From positions 992,001 through 1,056,000 of the forward strand of contig JAPDOI010000195.1 of NCBI GenBank assembly GCA_029168955.1: DNA of 64,000 nucleotides, given 5' to 3'. This document shows positions 31,064 through 41,898 of the stretch, piece by piece (position 1 is the first letter of the stretch; each line of letters opens with the position of its first letter). Both the position numbers and the translations under genes were made by a program. The DNA comes from Aplectana chamaeleonis (lineage: Eukaryota; Nematoda; Chromadorea; Rhabditida; Cosmocercidae). The notes beneath the pieces are model-generated. The model did no database searches, was not told where the DNA came from, and worked only from the letters and a program-made list of their open reading frames with translations.

Positions 31064-32355
31064 CCAGGTTGTTCAATAAGTTTTGTCGTTCGATGAGAGA
31101 GGCGTTTCTACTAGCCCAATTCTTTGTTGTTTTATTGGCACACTCTTCATATGAACGTATGTGAAGTTTCATTTCAATCTGTCAATTCATTCTTTGTTTA
31201 CAAGCCATTTAGTGTCGCCGTGTCAGAGCAATGGAAAAATTGAATATCGTGCAGTGATGAAATTCTTAATTTTCGAAGGTGTAGCACCAAAAGAAATTGA
31301 CGAACGAATGTTAAAAGTGTATAATGATTGTTCACCTGCAATAAGAACAGCAGAAATATAGGTTGCTGAATTTAAATGTGGTCGTACAAGTCTTGAAGAC
31401 GACCCACGTGAAGGACGTTCAAAAAACGCATCAACATCAGAAATCATAGTCAAAATAAAGGATATGGTTTTGGAAGATCGTCGATTGACTGAGAGATTTA
31501 GTAGAAGCTCTACACATCTTATTAAGCAGTGTGAGCCATATTTTAAGAGAATTTTTGGGTTTTGGAAAGCTGTGTGCACAATGGGTGCCGCATTCGCTAA
31601 CAATGGAACAAAAACACATTCGAATGCGACTTTCTCAGCAACATTTGGAGCGTTTCAAAGAGGATAGAGTGGATCTTGTGCGCCGAATCATCACTATGGA
31701 TGAGACTTGGGTCTATCACCATGATCCTGAATCAAAACAAGAGGCTAAAGAGTGGTGTGAACCTGATTGTTCGGCTTCGAAACGAGTTTGTGTCCGGAAA
31801 TCGGCCAATAAGGTTATGGCATCAGTTTTTTGGAACGCGAAAGCAATTTCGTTTGTGGAATACTTGCAAACAGGTGAGACAATTAATTCTGAATATTACT
31901 GCAACATTTTAGACCAGTTGAAGAAAAAAAAATTGTGAAAAAACGACCCGCTTTGCAGAAGAAAAATCCTTTTTCATCAGGACAATGCACCATGTCACAA
32001 GAGCATTTTGACAATGGCTAAAATCCATGAATTAAAGTTCGAATTGTTGGAGCATCCACCGCATTCACCAGATTTGGCCCCCAGCGACTTCCATTTGTTT
32101 TCACAACTCAACCAGAACTCAAAAAAAAATTATGAGTGGCAAGCGTTTTTCAGCAAATGAAGAGGTCATAACGGCTGTTGAAGCGTATTTTACAGATCTT
32201 CAGGATTCTCACTTCAGGGATGGGATCCACAGATTGGAGGATCGTTGGAGCAAGCGTATTAATGTTCAGGGAGATTATACTGAATAATAAAGTGTATTTT
32301 GAGTCATAAAATTATGTTTTTCTTATCGAACGACAAAACTTATTGAACAACCTGG
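31064..32355 (+). mobile_element. Mariner element 2, full length
   Basis: CCAGGTTGTTCAATAAG and CTTATTGAACAACCTGG with TA on both sides (31062-31063 and 32356-32357); 1292 bp. It begins 9 bases after the end of the Tc1 foldback. Both ends are intact and it is free of insertions, unlike the copy at 21044. Confidence 0.95.
31231..32287 (+). pseudogene. Mariner transposase with all three catalytic aspartates but broken frame
   Basis: ATG at 31231 is followed at once by a frame change; the frame EYRAVMKFLIFEGVAPKEI then runs to a TAG at 31360 and on to about 31665. After another frame change it reads ITMDETWVYHHDPES (first D at 31699), KEWCEPDCSASKRV and a poly-A run near 31923 where the frame shifts again. 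It then reads HQDNAPCH (second D at 31981) and HPPHSPDLAPSDFHLF (third D at 32086, 35 codons on: DD34D). Another shift follows in the KKNYEW region. The A runs look like sites of slippage errors. Confidence 0.93.
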
Positions 32356-32786
32356 TATATTATCCACTGGAGAAAGGAAACGTCCAGAAATTGTCAGAAC
32401 CAACGTGTCAGACTGAACAGTAGAGAATTTTCGATAATTTAGCTCTCTGGCAAAATTAGTGGTTAGGTAATGTCATATTTACGAGAAATTTGAGGTCGAA
32501 GGAGTCAAAAAATGTCCTGAAACATTTATAAGAAATATTTGGCTGACAATAACCTAGCGTAAACAAGGAACTGGGAAATGTAGTGAGACGATTACAAATG
32601 CGTTTGAGTGGTCAACCATGGACAAATTATCGATAAGTGAATGCAGACGAGGGACAGGATCCTACAGGCTTCTCCATTGAACTTATCAAAGCAAAATCAA
32701 GCACGATATGGATTGGAGCGCTGCGGTTTCCCAGCTTCACCAGTGTTGACTGCCGAACAATAACAAGGAATATGTTTCACTACATA

Positions 32787-33540
32787 CAGTATCCGCGCTA
32801 AGTTTTGTAAAAACGGGGAGCATTTCCCAATTTTGCAAAAAAAAACGTCCGATGCAAGTAACTTTTTAAACGAATTCGTTTCAGAAAACGCTATCGCATT
32901 CACAGCTCAAATTTCTACCCAATAAATTGCTTTGTGGACCGAACTCCCCTGGAATCGCTTTGTTGTTGAGTAAAACTGCTTTTACGGTCGTTTTTCAAAA
33001 ACGTCGCGTGCGGCAAAGTGCGGTGTAACTTTGAGTAGTAACTGCACAAGTAATAGGAGAGCAATCTATATGTTTTCTTCGTAAATAAGATGAAAGTGGA
33101 GCAATCGTAAGATCTGTGCAGGTTGAATTTTCGATCTCCTTGATTTATCGGTCTGGAGCTTTCGCTACAGACGTCAGATTTTTCAAGAAGTAAACCTGCA
33201 CGAATCTCGAGATTACCCCCCCCCTTTCATATAACTCACAAAGAATACATAGAGATTGCTCTGCTATTACTTGTACAATTACAACTCAAAGATTCACCGC
33301 CCGCGACGCTTCTGAGAAACGATGGCAAAAACAATGTTACTCGAAAACAAAGCGATTTTAAGGAACTTCGGCCCAAATGCACATCATTATGTAGGAATTT
33401 GAGCCGTGATTATGACAGCGTTTTCAGAATACAAAAACACCTTTATTCGAAAAAGTTATGAGCATTGGAAGTTTTTTTTGCCTTTTTTCGCAAAGTTTCG
33501 CTAGTGCTCCCCGTTTTTACAAAACTTAGCGCGAGTATTG
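32787..33540. mobile_element. Tc1/mariner-type foldback Z
   Basis: CAGTATCCGCGCTAAGTTTT at the left and its partner AAAACTTAGCGCGAGTATTG at the right, with TA on both sides (32785-32786 and 33541-33542). The arms remain complementary, with indels, for about 300 bp, including TAAAAACGGGGAGCA and the ATTACTTGTRCA region. 754 bp, no coding capacity. Confidence 0.88.
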
Positions 33541-35124
33541 TAGTTTAATAGCACCTTTGATTTTGTTTTATTAAATGCAATGGAGAAGTTTGTAAAATCC
33601 TATATTTCGCCTTTTACATTCGAAAAGTTATCGATGATTAGCCATCAATTCGTGTTTTTAATCCTTTCACGACATTTCCCAGGTGGTTTGTTACTTCAGA
33701 ATATCGTGCGCCAAGACATTTTGTAAAATATTTCAAGACATTTTTTGACCTCTAATTGTTCGCAAATATGACATGCCAAATCACTTCTTTCGCCAGAGGG
33801 CCAACACTCTAGGAACTCCCAGTATTTTTCTCGAAGAATCTCTTTCTGACTTGACTTTTGCTGAGAGATTTAATTATGAGAGAGGCAAAACCTCTGACAG
33901 CTTTTACCTTCGGTGAGTCTTCGAGCGTAACACTGTCTCAAAAAGGCACAATCCTGGGCGAAACCCTATCGATAACGGTGCTGGTTTTCACTAGTTTCCA
34001 TTTTTTACGGGGGGCGAGGGAGCGTCGGGTGGCTCGTAATAACATACTTGTATGTTTGTGAATGTCTTCGGCCTCAGTTTCGAAGTGCCGCTAAATTTGG
34101 ACAATCAACTCCAAATTCTCTAAATTGGAATAGAAGATATGTAGTTGCACCTATTTCTAGCCCACTGTCGGAGAAAAGGCTTCCTGTCTCATCGAGAAGT
34201 GATCTCACGAGATCGTGAACGCCATCTGAGAATAAAAGAAAATTAACAACAAAATCGAGCGGTTTTTTTAATGCTTTTCGATTTTCAGGAAACCATTCCA
34301 GACCACTTCTTGGTGGTAATGGTAAGGGCAATGGAAGGAAAATCGCTTCTCCACAATTACCCCAAACGTTGTTTACGGAATCGCAGGGTTGCGAAAGTGC
34401 GAGTTGAAGCCAAATCTGGTACACGCTTAGCGCGCAGCCTAATTTTCATACATGGAACGTAGAAAGAAATCACTAAACTAGTAAAGCGTCAGAAAAATTT
34501 ACGAAATACGACGCCCAGATCAGCTGTAATTTGGTAGTTTCGACCGGTCTTCAAAACCTGATAATAATTTTCATCAGATTAATATTCTTTCACGACGAGG
34601 TAAGAGAAGAAAAAAAAATTGAAGATTTGATGCAATGTCAAATTATTCAAATCAGTGCAGAAAAATCATCGGGGAAATTCTCAATAAGGACGAAATCGCG
34701 ATATTTTGTTCCGCATTTCCCGCGTTCCGCAGCACTTTCTGCGGTTTTCGGAAGGCGGAACGCGGAAGGTCAAAAACGCGCGAAACTGCGGGTTTCGGAA
34801 CGCGAAACGCGGAATTCCGCTCATCCCTGATCTCAACTACTCTGTCGCCACTTTCGCTATTTCTACAGAGCTTGTATGCTGCGGTGTACCTGCGGACCAC
34901 TCAGTAGGCCGTGCCCCGGTCGCGTGTGCCGATCGATCACCCCATTTCTCGTGGGCGCACACGACGCAGCGCAGTCTGCTGAGGTGTGCGCAGCTATCCC
35001 TTTCCTGGTTACCCGAACTATATAATGTTTGAACGTGAATGTCACTGAATACGTGCAGAAGATCACTTTTGTCTCATTGCATCCTGAGCTTGCCAGAGTC
35101 TACGTAATGTATTAAATCTGGTGA

Positions 35125-35255
35125 ATAGGCGGGGCAGCGTCGGTAGATTGCCGCGCGCATCAAAACTACGTTGGCCGGTGATGCCGCCAACACCGCACGG
35201 CCAGGCGCCTGGTCTATGCGTCAGACTAAATATAATACGGAAACCATAAATCCAT
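35125..35255 (+). repeat. Dispersed repeat family O, copy 2
   Basis: Partner of 9935-10060; keeps TCGGTAGATTGCCGCGCGC, CCGCACGGCCAGGCG and AATACGGAAACCATA. Confidence 0.7.
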
Positions 35256-35458
35256 TGGTTGAGTTTGATGCGTGGAAAAAACAGCATCCGGAAGATATGG
35301 GAAGCTCAATGCAAAGTGTTTTACTGAGTTTGAAATTTTTCAGAAAACAGAAAACGGACAATCGAGTTTGTCAGAAAACAGAAACACAATATGTACGAGA
35401 CTGCACAAATGACTAAAAGGACATTGATAGTAGCAATGATTTTCAATCAAAACCCTCA

Positions 35459-35865
35459 CTCTGAGAGTTTGAGCCGAGAAATAGTCCACGGGGGTTCCTA
35501 ATGTGCTATATCTAGGATACTCCTTGGTTGTTTCTGGAATATTACGCGGCTGAGATCATGTTGTTTACGAAATAGCCTAGAAGTAGCCGAGCGATAACCG
35601 AGAAATAACCAAGACGTGACAAGTACATAGATCGACTCGCGGCGCGGCCTTCACCGGCTCGCCGAGCAGTCGCCTGGGCCTCCAGCGCTTGAGCGGGGCC
35701 TCCTGGTGCTAGGCGGGTCCAGGTAACGCAAACGTGGGCAGTTGAACCGACAGCGGTGTTAACATCCTTATCATGCCTCAGGAATGCGTCGTGTACATGT
35801 AAACTCCTTGGAGAACATTATTTTTCGGCCATTTCGCGGCTATTGATCGCGTGAAACTCTCAGAG
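35459..35865. mobile_element. Family W element with both ends
   Basis: CTCTGAGAGTTTGAGCCGAG at the left and AAACTCTCAGAG at the right are inverted, with the subterminal motifs GCCGAGAAATAG and CGGCCATTTCGCGGCTATT. 407 bp. The middle holds family Q copy 3. The only W copy here with two recognisable termini; it defines the family whose tip starts each tandem unit at 10295-11307. Confidence 0.75.
35640..35790 (-). repeat. Dispersed repeat family Q, copy 3
   Basis: From 35748 on the reverse strand it reads GGTTCAACTGCCCACGTTTG, then CGTTACCTGGACCCGCCTAG, a diverged form of copy 1. It lies within a family W element. Confidence 0.5.
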
Positions 35866-35917
35866 CACGCCAGTGCGTCAGCACAATAGGGGCTTGCATC
35901 CCACGTACGAAGCCGGA

Positions 35918-36058
35918 TTCAACCTCTCGGTGTCAGCAGCAGCTGCTGCTGACAGCTAACATCAGCAGCTGCTGGCAATATCTAGAGGTTCATTCTCAGC
36001 ACGCGTTGGTATCATACACCGCTGTTAGCAGCAGCTGCTGCTGACAACGAAGGGTTCA
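35918..36058. repeat. Nested CAG/CTG palindromes
   Basis: A perfect 22-bp palindrome of the GTC(AGC)AGCAGCTGCTGCTGAC type lies at 35932-35953. A one-mismatch partner is at 36024-36045 and a shorter one at 35963-35974. The outer sequence ATTCAACC...TCAGCAGC is also inverted at the far end near 36040-36058. So palindromes sit inside a larger hairpin. Confidence 0.85.
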
Positions 36059-36160
36059 ATGCGACGTCTGCCCTGCGCTGCAACACCTATTGTGTCGAAG
36101 TACTACTGTATGAGTACGTGAGCAGGCTTCGCGATTGATTCGGTTGTTGAGTTCTCTTAA

Positions 36161-36587
36161 AGGCAGTGTTCACGAGAAATTTTTTTTTCTGTTTCCCCGC
36201 CCATCTTGAAAACGGCTCCATGCTGATTCCAATGATGTTTTTGGAATCGTACAAGACCTTCTGGGAACGGAGTTATGGTCCCTCGAAAATTGAGCTAAGG
36301 AAACATGGTGGACGAGCTGTCCGAGGCTTATAACTTCCGTCTTTTGCAGCCGATGCATGCCAGCTGATCTGAGTAAAGAGAGAAGTTGGACATTCATTTG
36401 CTCACGTCGGTGGGCGTGGAAAGTGCATCTGGGGGTGACGAGCTGACGGGTGTCCAACTTTGGGGCCGTAGGGGACCGTTCCGAGCTCATTTTTCTTAGT
36501 TTTTTCAACGTCAGGGTTGCGCTAGGCCCCGTAGCTGCCGATTTCCACAAAAAAAAACAGACATGGTTTTTATCGTGGACACTGCCT
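36161..36587. mobile_element. Family A TTAA-flanked element A4 (subfamily 1)
   Basis: AGGCAGTGTTCACGAGAAAT to TATCGTGGACACTGCCT with TTAA at 36157-36160 and 36588-36591; 427 bp. Same interior as A1, A7 and A8 (GGTGGACGAGCTGTCCGAGG). The long reverse-strand open frame here is a by-product of the element. Confidence 0.9.
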
Positions 36588-36666
36588 TTAATGAGAATGG
36601 CAGTCTGGCCCTCACAAAAACGAGAAAAGAGAGAAGTGGCATTAAAAACGCACAAAAACAAGTTAA

Positions 36667-37096
36667 AGGTAGCATACACGCTCGTAACCGTGAATGAGAT
36701 AACAAGGTGATTCGAATTGTATGGCTTACAACATAATGCCTACGCTTTTTGAAGCGTCTAAAACGACCCACAATGCCGTTACAGGAGTAGCAAGTCTGTC
36801 CCCGCCCGTGTTTTCGCGCCCCCTGTATTTGCATCTTCGCCATCGGTGACGTGTGGGATTCATTTTTAGGCAATCCGCCAATAGTACTGACGTTTGAGAT
36901 GACCCAGCAACCCTGGGCTTCAGGAAATGCGCAAATATAGGGGGCGTGAAAATACGGGTGGGGCCAATCTTGCTACTCCCGTGACGGCATTGTGGGTCGT
37001 TTTTGACGTTTCAAAATGCGTAAGCGTTGTAATCTGGGTCATACCGTTCTATTTCCGTAGTTATCTCAATCACGTTTACGAGCGTGTATGCTGCCT
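36667..37096. mobile_element. Family G TTAA foldback element, copy 2
   Basis: AGGTAGCATACACGCTCG at the left and CGAGCGTGTATGCTGCCT at the right, flanked by TTAA (36663-36666) and TTGA (37097-37100). Interior inverted pairs include ACGACCCACAATGCCG and its partner. The AGGCAG tip and TTAA flank resemble family A, so A and G may use the same enzyme. A C-rich tract follows at about 37125-37150. Confidence 0.88.
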
Positions 37097-37348
37097 TTGA
37101 AACGGCTAATTGGTGGGTGTGCCCCCGCCCTCCCCCCCCCCCCCCCTACCCCCCAACTAGCAAGATTCTCACCAACGCTGTTTTTTCACACAATATTCAT
37201 GCTTTTTGCGGAAGCGGCGAATGAGTAGAAAGTGGAAAAATGAAAAAAAAACAGATGTCTGGTATCGTCATCGAGCATCTGATTTCTCATTTTCTACCGA
37301 TAGTCCGTGACCTTTGCCGGTTCGCAAAAGTATGAATTGAGTGTACTG

Positions 37349-38128
37349 TATACTTAGTATCCGAATCACTCCTTTTCGGAAATGCGACCGGATATCCGAG
37401 ATTCGGATAATCCGATATCCGAAAATTCGAAAAAACGCATTATCTGAATCGAACCGATATCCGGGAAATTTAAAGTCGGTCTTTTCTGAATCGAACCATT
37501 ATCCGAAGGGTCAAAATTCGGATAAAATTCGGATAAAATCGGATAAAGTTCGGGTAAAATTTCGGATAAAATCGGATAATTTTTGGATAAAATACGATAA
37601 GGTTGCACTAGGCCACGACCATTTTCCGTACCACCTTCTATTTATTACATCAACCCAAGACCAACCTCCTCCTTCTAAAATCGATCAGTCGTTGCGGCGC
37701 CGAAAAATGGGCGTGGTCAAGTGAGATGACCAAGTGGCTAGTTATTCAGTGTAAAAGCTTTTTGGAAAGTTGCTTTGCATACTTTTTACTTGCTAGTTGT
37801 CCTGAAAAACCTGTGTATGGATAATACCGTGCCTCCCATCGACGATAGAGTAATTAAAGATTTGTTTTCATATTTTTATTAATATGCATGTGTGAAGATT
37901 GAAGTTTGTATGTGAACATGCTGCAAATGAAATGAAGTACTTACTACTCTTCGTTCAATTATGCATGTTTTCAAAGGCTTGCCTTGAGTGCCTGGTTTAT
38001 TTTTCAACGTTTAGCCTCAACTTTGTTCCGAAAATATCCGACCGAATATCCGTATCCGAATCATTGGAAAAATGACATTACCTGAATCGATCTATAATCC
38101 GAAAAATTATCATCGGATAACAAGTATA
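37349..38128. mobile_element. Element L with TATCCGA-rich ends
   Basis: TATACTTAGTATCCGA at the left and TCGGATAACAAGTATA at the right are inverted. The left 260 bp contain many GATATCCGA and AAAATCGGATAA units. The middle (37620-38030) shows nothing recognised. Confidence 0.65.
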
Positions 38129-38140
38129 GTGTACTGCCGT

Positions 38141-38313
38141 TCTCGCGGACAAATTCCGGTCCGCATTTGCGAGCTGTTTCATCATGCGGCACGTGATAAT
38201 CGTGCTGGGACCACTTGATACCGACACGTTTCACCTTTCTCCCACCACGATTACCACGTTTCGCATGATGCAACAGCCGTAGTCCGCAATTGCGGACAGG
38301 AATTTGGCTCAGA
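38141..38313. mobile_element. Foldback element family M/X, copy 2
   Basis: GGACAAATTCCGGTCCGCA at the left and TGCGGACAGGAATTTGG at the right, with TCATCATGCGGCACGTGAT paired to ACGTTTCGCATGATG. Ends in a TCTGAG-like tip related to 13297-13556. Confidence 0.75.
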
Positions 38314-38871
38314 GAAGGATTGTAGGAGGAAGACTAAAGGCGGCAAAACAAGCATTCATAGAAGGGATAGCAAAATTGAACACGAATAAGAGCAAAGCCT
38401 CGTAAATAACAAAATAAGCTGCGCTGTTCAACAGAGCCGATTTTCGTTGATTTTTTTCGTATTTTTGGTATTTTTGCTAATTTTTCAGAAAATTGAAAAC
38501 AGAAACAGAATGGCCAAAACGGTCAGGAAACGAAATCAGAAAACCGAAATTTCCGCACACCTTGCTCCCACCCCACTCAGATACTCGCGTAGTACTGAAG
38601 CAGCACAATGACACTACTATCGCAGTTTCTCGGAGAGGTGTAAGCCCCGTTCGTTCCCACAACTGCTGCACAGGGAACACGTTATGTCCTCTTTCTCCGC
38701 TCACTGCCCCATCTGCCCAATCGCTCCTCTTTCCCCGCTTGCTGATAATCGTCATGGCCCCAACTGCTGCTCCCCATTTACGATTTTTATTTCTATCTTA
38801 TTATTGTTCTCCCCAGGAGATATTTCGAGGTGGGACCTTTCCTAAAAAATAATGACCTAAATGAGGCTCAA

Positions 38872-39528
38872 TCATACCTCTAACGAGTGGTTCGTAGACG
38901 CAGGGATAACACGTGAACATTTAAGAAACAGAAAACCGTGACCTAGAAAAAATATCAGCTGTTTAATATAGATTAATGGCAAAGTTAGAACCGAACCAGC
39001 TGTGGCTACAATATGCTTAGTGGAAGTACGCAACAGCACCACCGCTTTTTTCCATTGCCGTGGACTGTAAATGTACTTCAAAGCACGAAAAACCTTTTGT
39101 GGATTTTGTTCTTCGTGACATCTTGGACGGAAATCGGATAAGACCATGGCTCCGTATGAAGGTGCTCTCACCAATTTTCTTCCAATGTAGGATGATGTCA
39201 GATTGCATAGGTTGGGCTCCTCGGTCCGCATATATTCACGAACCACAAAGCGAACAATGCTAGTCCGAAGAAAAACAACCATTCGTTTGCTATTCAGCCA
39301 AGACTCCTTGAAATACCAATTTGCTTGTTGATGACTTCTCTTCATAAAACTATTTTCTAGGAGAACTAGGCTATCGGACCCTGTGCACTGACTTGCAAAT
39401 GTATGCTGTCCCTTGTCGTGGTTTAGAACATGTTGTCCAGCACAAGTACACCGTTGACGTTGAGTCACATGCGCACTTACTGTTAATCTTGTCGGTTTCT
39501 TAAGCAGCCTGAAACAGTGTACATACAC
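38872..39528 (-). CDS. Unassigned 218-codon open frame, possible exon or gene relic
   Basis: The longest open frame here that is not explained by a recognised element or its antisense. It is weakly basic, with no clear signal peptide, and has a hydrophobic stretch near the C-terminus (LPLIYIKQLIFFLGHGFLFL). No domain recognised. Length alone is only mildly unusual for 64 kb in six frames; splice sites and codon bias could not be tested. It could be an exon, a transposon relic or chance. Confidence 0.2.
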   Translation of the reverse strand: MYVHCFRLLKKPTRLTVSAHVTQRQRCTCAGQHVLNHDKGQHTFASQCTGSDSLVLLENSFMKRSHQQANWYFKESWLNSKRMVVFLRTSIVRFVVREYMRTEEPNLCNLTSSYIGRKLVRAPSYGAMVLSDFRPRCHEEQNPQKVFRALKYIYSPRQWKKAVVLLRTSTKHIVATAGSVLTLPLIYIKQLIFFLGHGFLFLKCSRVIPASTNHSLEV

Positions 39529-39872
39529 AGGGACTGTTAAGATGTTGGAGTATGCGGGAACTACACTAACTGTTTCAAATATCTGAAAAAAATCACAGAT
39601 TTTTCAATGCCAAAGAAGTATTCTACCACACTTCTTTGCAGTATGTTGTTTTTGTTTTTGCCAATGGTTTCTAATATACACTCAGACAAACCATCGCTCG
39701 GAGCGACGCCGGCTCCTCCCAATTATGACTTTATTACCCGGACAGCGGCCAGGGCGATCTGGCACCGCGGTCCCTGTCCGGTGCTAGTTCGCCCCTCGGC
39801 CGCTGTCCGGTCGCTCTCGGGGCGACAGCGGTGCCAACTCCAGAGATAGTGATAAACTGTGGGACTGATCAG

Positions 39873-40605
39873 TGGCAGTGCGCCTGACGCCGGATAATGT
39901 GTACGGGACCCCACTGACAGTGCGCGCGACGCCGGACAAAGTATACAAGACCCAATTGGCGGTGCGCCGGATGCCGGATAAAGTGTAGGGGACCCAATTG
40001 GCAGTGCGCCGGACGCCGGATAAAGTGTGCGGGACGTAGATGTATAGATGTGTAGATTTACGTCGATGTCCAACGTGCTGCATTCCTTTGCGTTTAGATT
40101 CATCCCAATTAGGAACAAATTACCTTCAGAAATCGTTGAGGCCGCGCATTTTCCGGTTTTCAAAAGCAGGCTATCCCATTTCAACCTCAGGTCATTGCAT
40201 GGGGTCGATGGCCGTGCTTTCTGCTAAAGCTTTAAATTCAGGATGCTCTAATTCGTACGAGTGTTTCCTTGCCTACAATCTTGTTTGCCTGCATGTCCAG
40301 GCTGTCTTGTTTAAACCTATATCACATACATTTCGTATGTTTCTCAGTCGCCTGATAAAGCTATTGAATTGAAAAAAAAATGAATTGAATTGACCCCACT
40401 TACTGTGCACCCCACGCCGGACAAAGTATACGGGACCCAATTGACGGTGCGTCGGACGCCATAAAAAATGAGCGGGACCCAAATGGGAATACGTTAGACG
40501 TCGTAAAACGTATGCGGGACCCAAGAGGGAGTGCGTCAGACGCCATAAAAATTGTGCGGTACCCAAATGGGAATACATCAGACACCGTGAAAAAGTGTGC
40601 AGGAT
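39873..40605. repeat. 42-bp minisatellite split by an insertion of about 350 bp
   Basis: Four units at 39873-40035 and about five at 40393-40605 follow the consensus GTGCGCCGGACGCCGGATAA, AGTGTGCGGGACCCAATTGG. The period is 42 bp, so an open frame of 14-residue repeats (GVRRTANWVPYTLS-like) exists on the reverse strand. The 40036-40388 insertion ends in GAATTGAAAAAAAAATGAAT, which resembles the tail of a retroposed sequence; its origin is not recognised. Confidence 0.85.
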
Positions 40606-40849
40606 GTCATGAAGTGTTTGCAAGCCAAGCCGAGCCGTCACGGCGCCCGTTGCCCAATCGGTTTCCGTTTTTTTCCTTGTCTTTTCGCTTTCTGTGACTA
40701 CTCAGGCAGGCATATCTGACCACCTGGCGAATTTATGTCTTCTTTCGCCTTCCTAAATACAACCACTGCGATTTCCATTATCCGAGAGACCCATCATCCG
40801 AGTTGAAGAGTGCGTGGTGCAGTGGCAGACGTGAAAAAAACATGGTAAA

Positions 40850-41165
40850 GCGAATTATCACGTCCTAATGTGTTTATCACATGCACAGCCGATATAAAAG
40901 GTGCCTCATCTACATCGAGTGCTCATTTGGCATTCTGATGCCGGCCCTGGAATGTCACTTGGAGTCCCTCTCCGGAGGCCAGCATACTTTTGGACGCTGG
41001 GGGTAACGGGATCCTCACAGCTGGGAGGGGGGGGGTGCGGTTTTCGCCGCGGTCCGCGGGGAGGGTGGTTCTTCACCGCAGACCTCGGCGGAGGTTACGC
41101 CCTTGTTGCGGACCGAGGCGGGGACTTCTCTGCCGTGGACCGCGACATTCACGTACCTCTCGGGA
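40850..41165 (+). repeat. Dispersed repeat family P, copy 4, with a TATA box
   Basis: TATAAAA at 40893-40899, followed by GGTGCCTCATC, GGCATTCTGATGCCGGCCCT, GGAGGCCAGCATAC and CACCGCAGACCTCGG. The upstream similarity to copy 1 includes TGTGTTTATCACATGCACAG. Lies inside element N. Confidence 0.7.
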
Positions 41166-41420
41166 AGAGGCGATTATAAAGAAAATCTAGGGGAAATTTC
41201 GAAAATTGCCCGGACAGCCACCGCAGTGCCAAGTGCGATTGAATATCGCTCCGAGCGGGACTGCGGTCGGCCGGAGAGCGGCTGCTGTGGTCCGAGTATA
41301 TGGCTAATTTTCGCTCGGAGCGGAGAGACAGCGTCGCTCGAGTCGCTCTCCGGTGTCGCTCCGAGCGATGGTTTGCCTGAGCATATGTAGCAGATTCATA
41401 GCTGTGAACCGGAAAGAGCA

Positions 41421-41721
41421 TATCGCAGCTTACATGCTCTGGAATGGTATCGATCTGATGACATGAATCGAAGTTTTGTAACTGGTGGTATGGGGAACTA
41501 ACAAAAAACGACGAAAACTGGTCGAGTTTGTAGTGGGGGGGGGGTGGAAGGAGTCTGCTAAGCTTATGAGCGGAGTATATAAATTTTTTGTCTCGGTGTG
41601 GCTCAGATTTGATAGTTTTGACTCGTTTTTGTCGCTTCAAACGGCGTCAACGTTCTAGTGGGAGCAATACGATCCCAGTAACGACGTTATCTCGACAACT
41701 TTTCGAGCGTGTATAGTGCTT
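41421..41721. mobile_element. Family G-related element, copy 3
   Basis: The interior CGACGAAAACTGG and TTTTGACTCGTTTTTG is shared with 51797-52165 and 54510-54671. The right end CGAGCGTGTATAGTGCT is flanked by TTAA at 41722-41725. The left end is degenerate. Confidence 0.6.
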
Positions 41722-41898
41722 TTAACCTTGACGTTACCACTTTGTGCTCCTGCTCTGGATAGTTTGTTCATTATTCATTATTCTCGTTCTGTTTGTTTAA
41801 TGCCCCACTGATTTTTTGGTTCTTGCCACTCCACTTTTACTCATTACCTGCCTTGAGCTGCCTGCGGGCTCGGCCCGCGTTTCTCATTCCGAAGTTAA

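Larger units (their letters stand above)
29205..34829. mobile_element. Large family C hAT-like element, copy C2, filled with later insertions
   Basis: The left end CAGGGAAGAGCGGAATAAAA is followed by about 150 bp closely matching the small family member at 48267. The right end is GCGGAATTCCGCTCATCCCTG-like. The 8-mer ATCTCAAC flanks both sides exactly (29197-29204 and 34830-34837). Inside are a Tc1 foldback (29515-31054), a mariner (31064-32355) and foldback Z (32787-33540). The remaining 1.9 kb or so shows no recognised transposase. Confidence 0.75.
39681..41381. mobile_element. Element N with 32-bp terminal inverted repeats
   Basis: Ends CTCAGACAAACCATCGCTCG and its partner CGAGCGATGGTTTGCCTGAG extend inward through GAGCGAC-CCGG: 32 bp with two differences by eye. 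Subterminal regions carry CCGGACAGC and GGTCGGCCGGAGAGCGG motifs. The interior holds the 42-bp minisatellite and family P copy 4. No transposase and no clear target duplication. Confidence 0.82.

Noticed and set aside
36170..36679. 169-codon reverse-strand open frame
   Set aside because: It lies almost wholly within non-coding element A4, and other copies of the element do not keep the frame.
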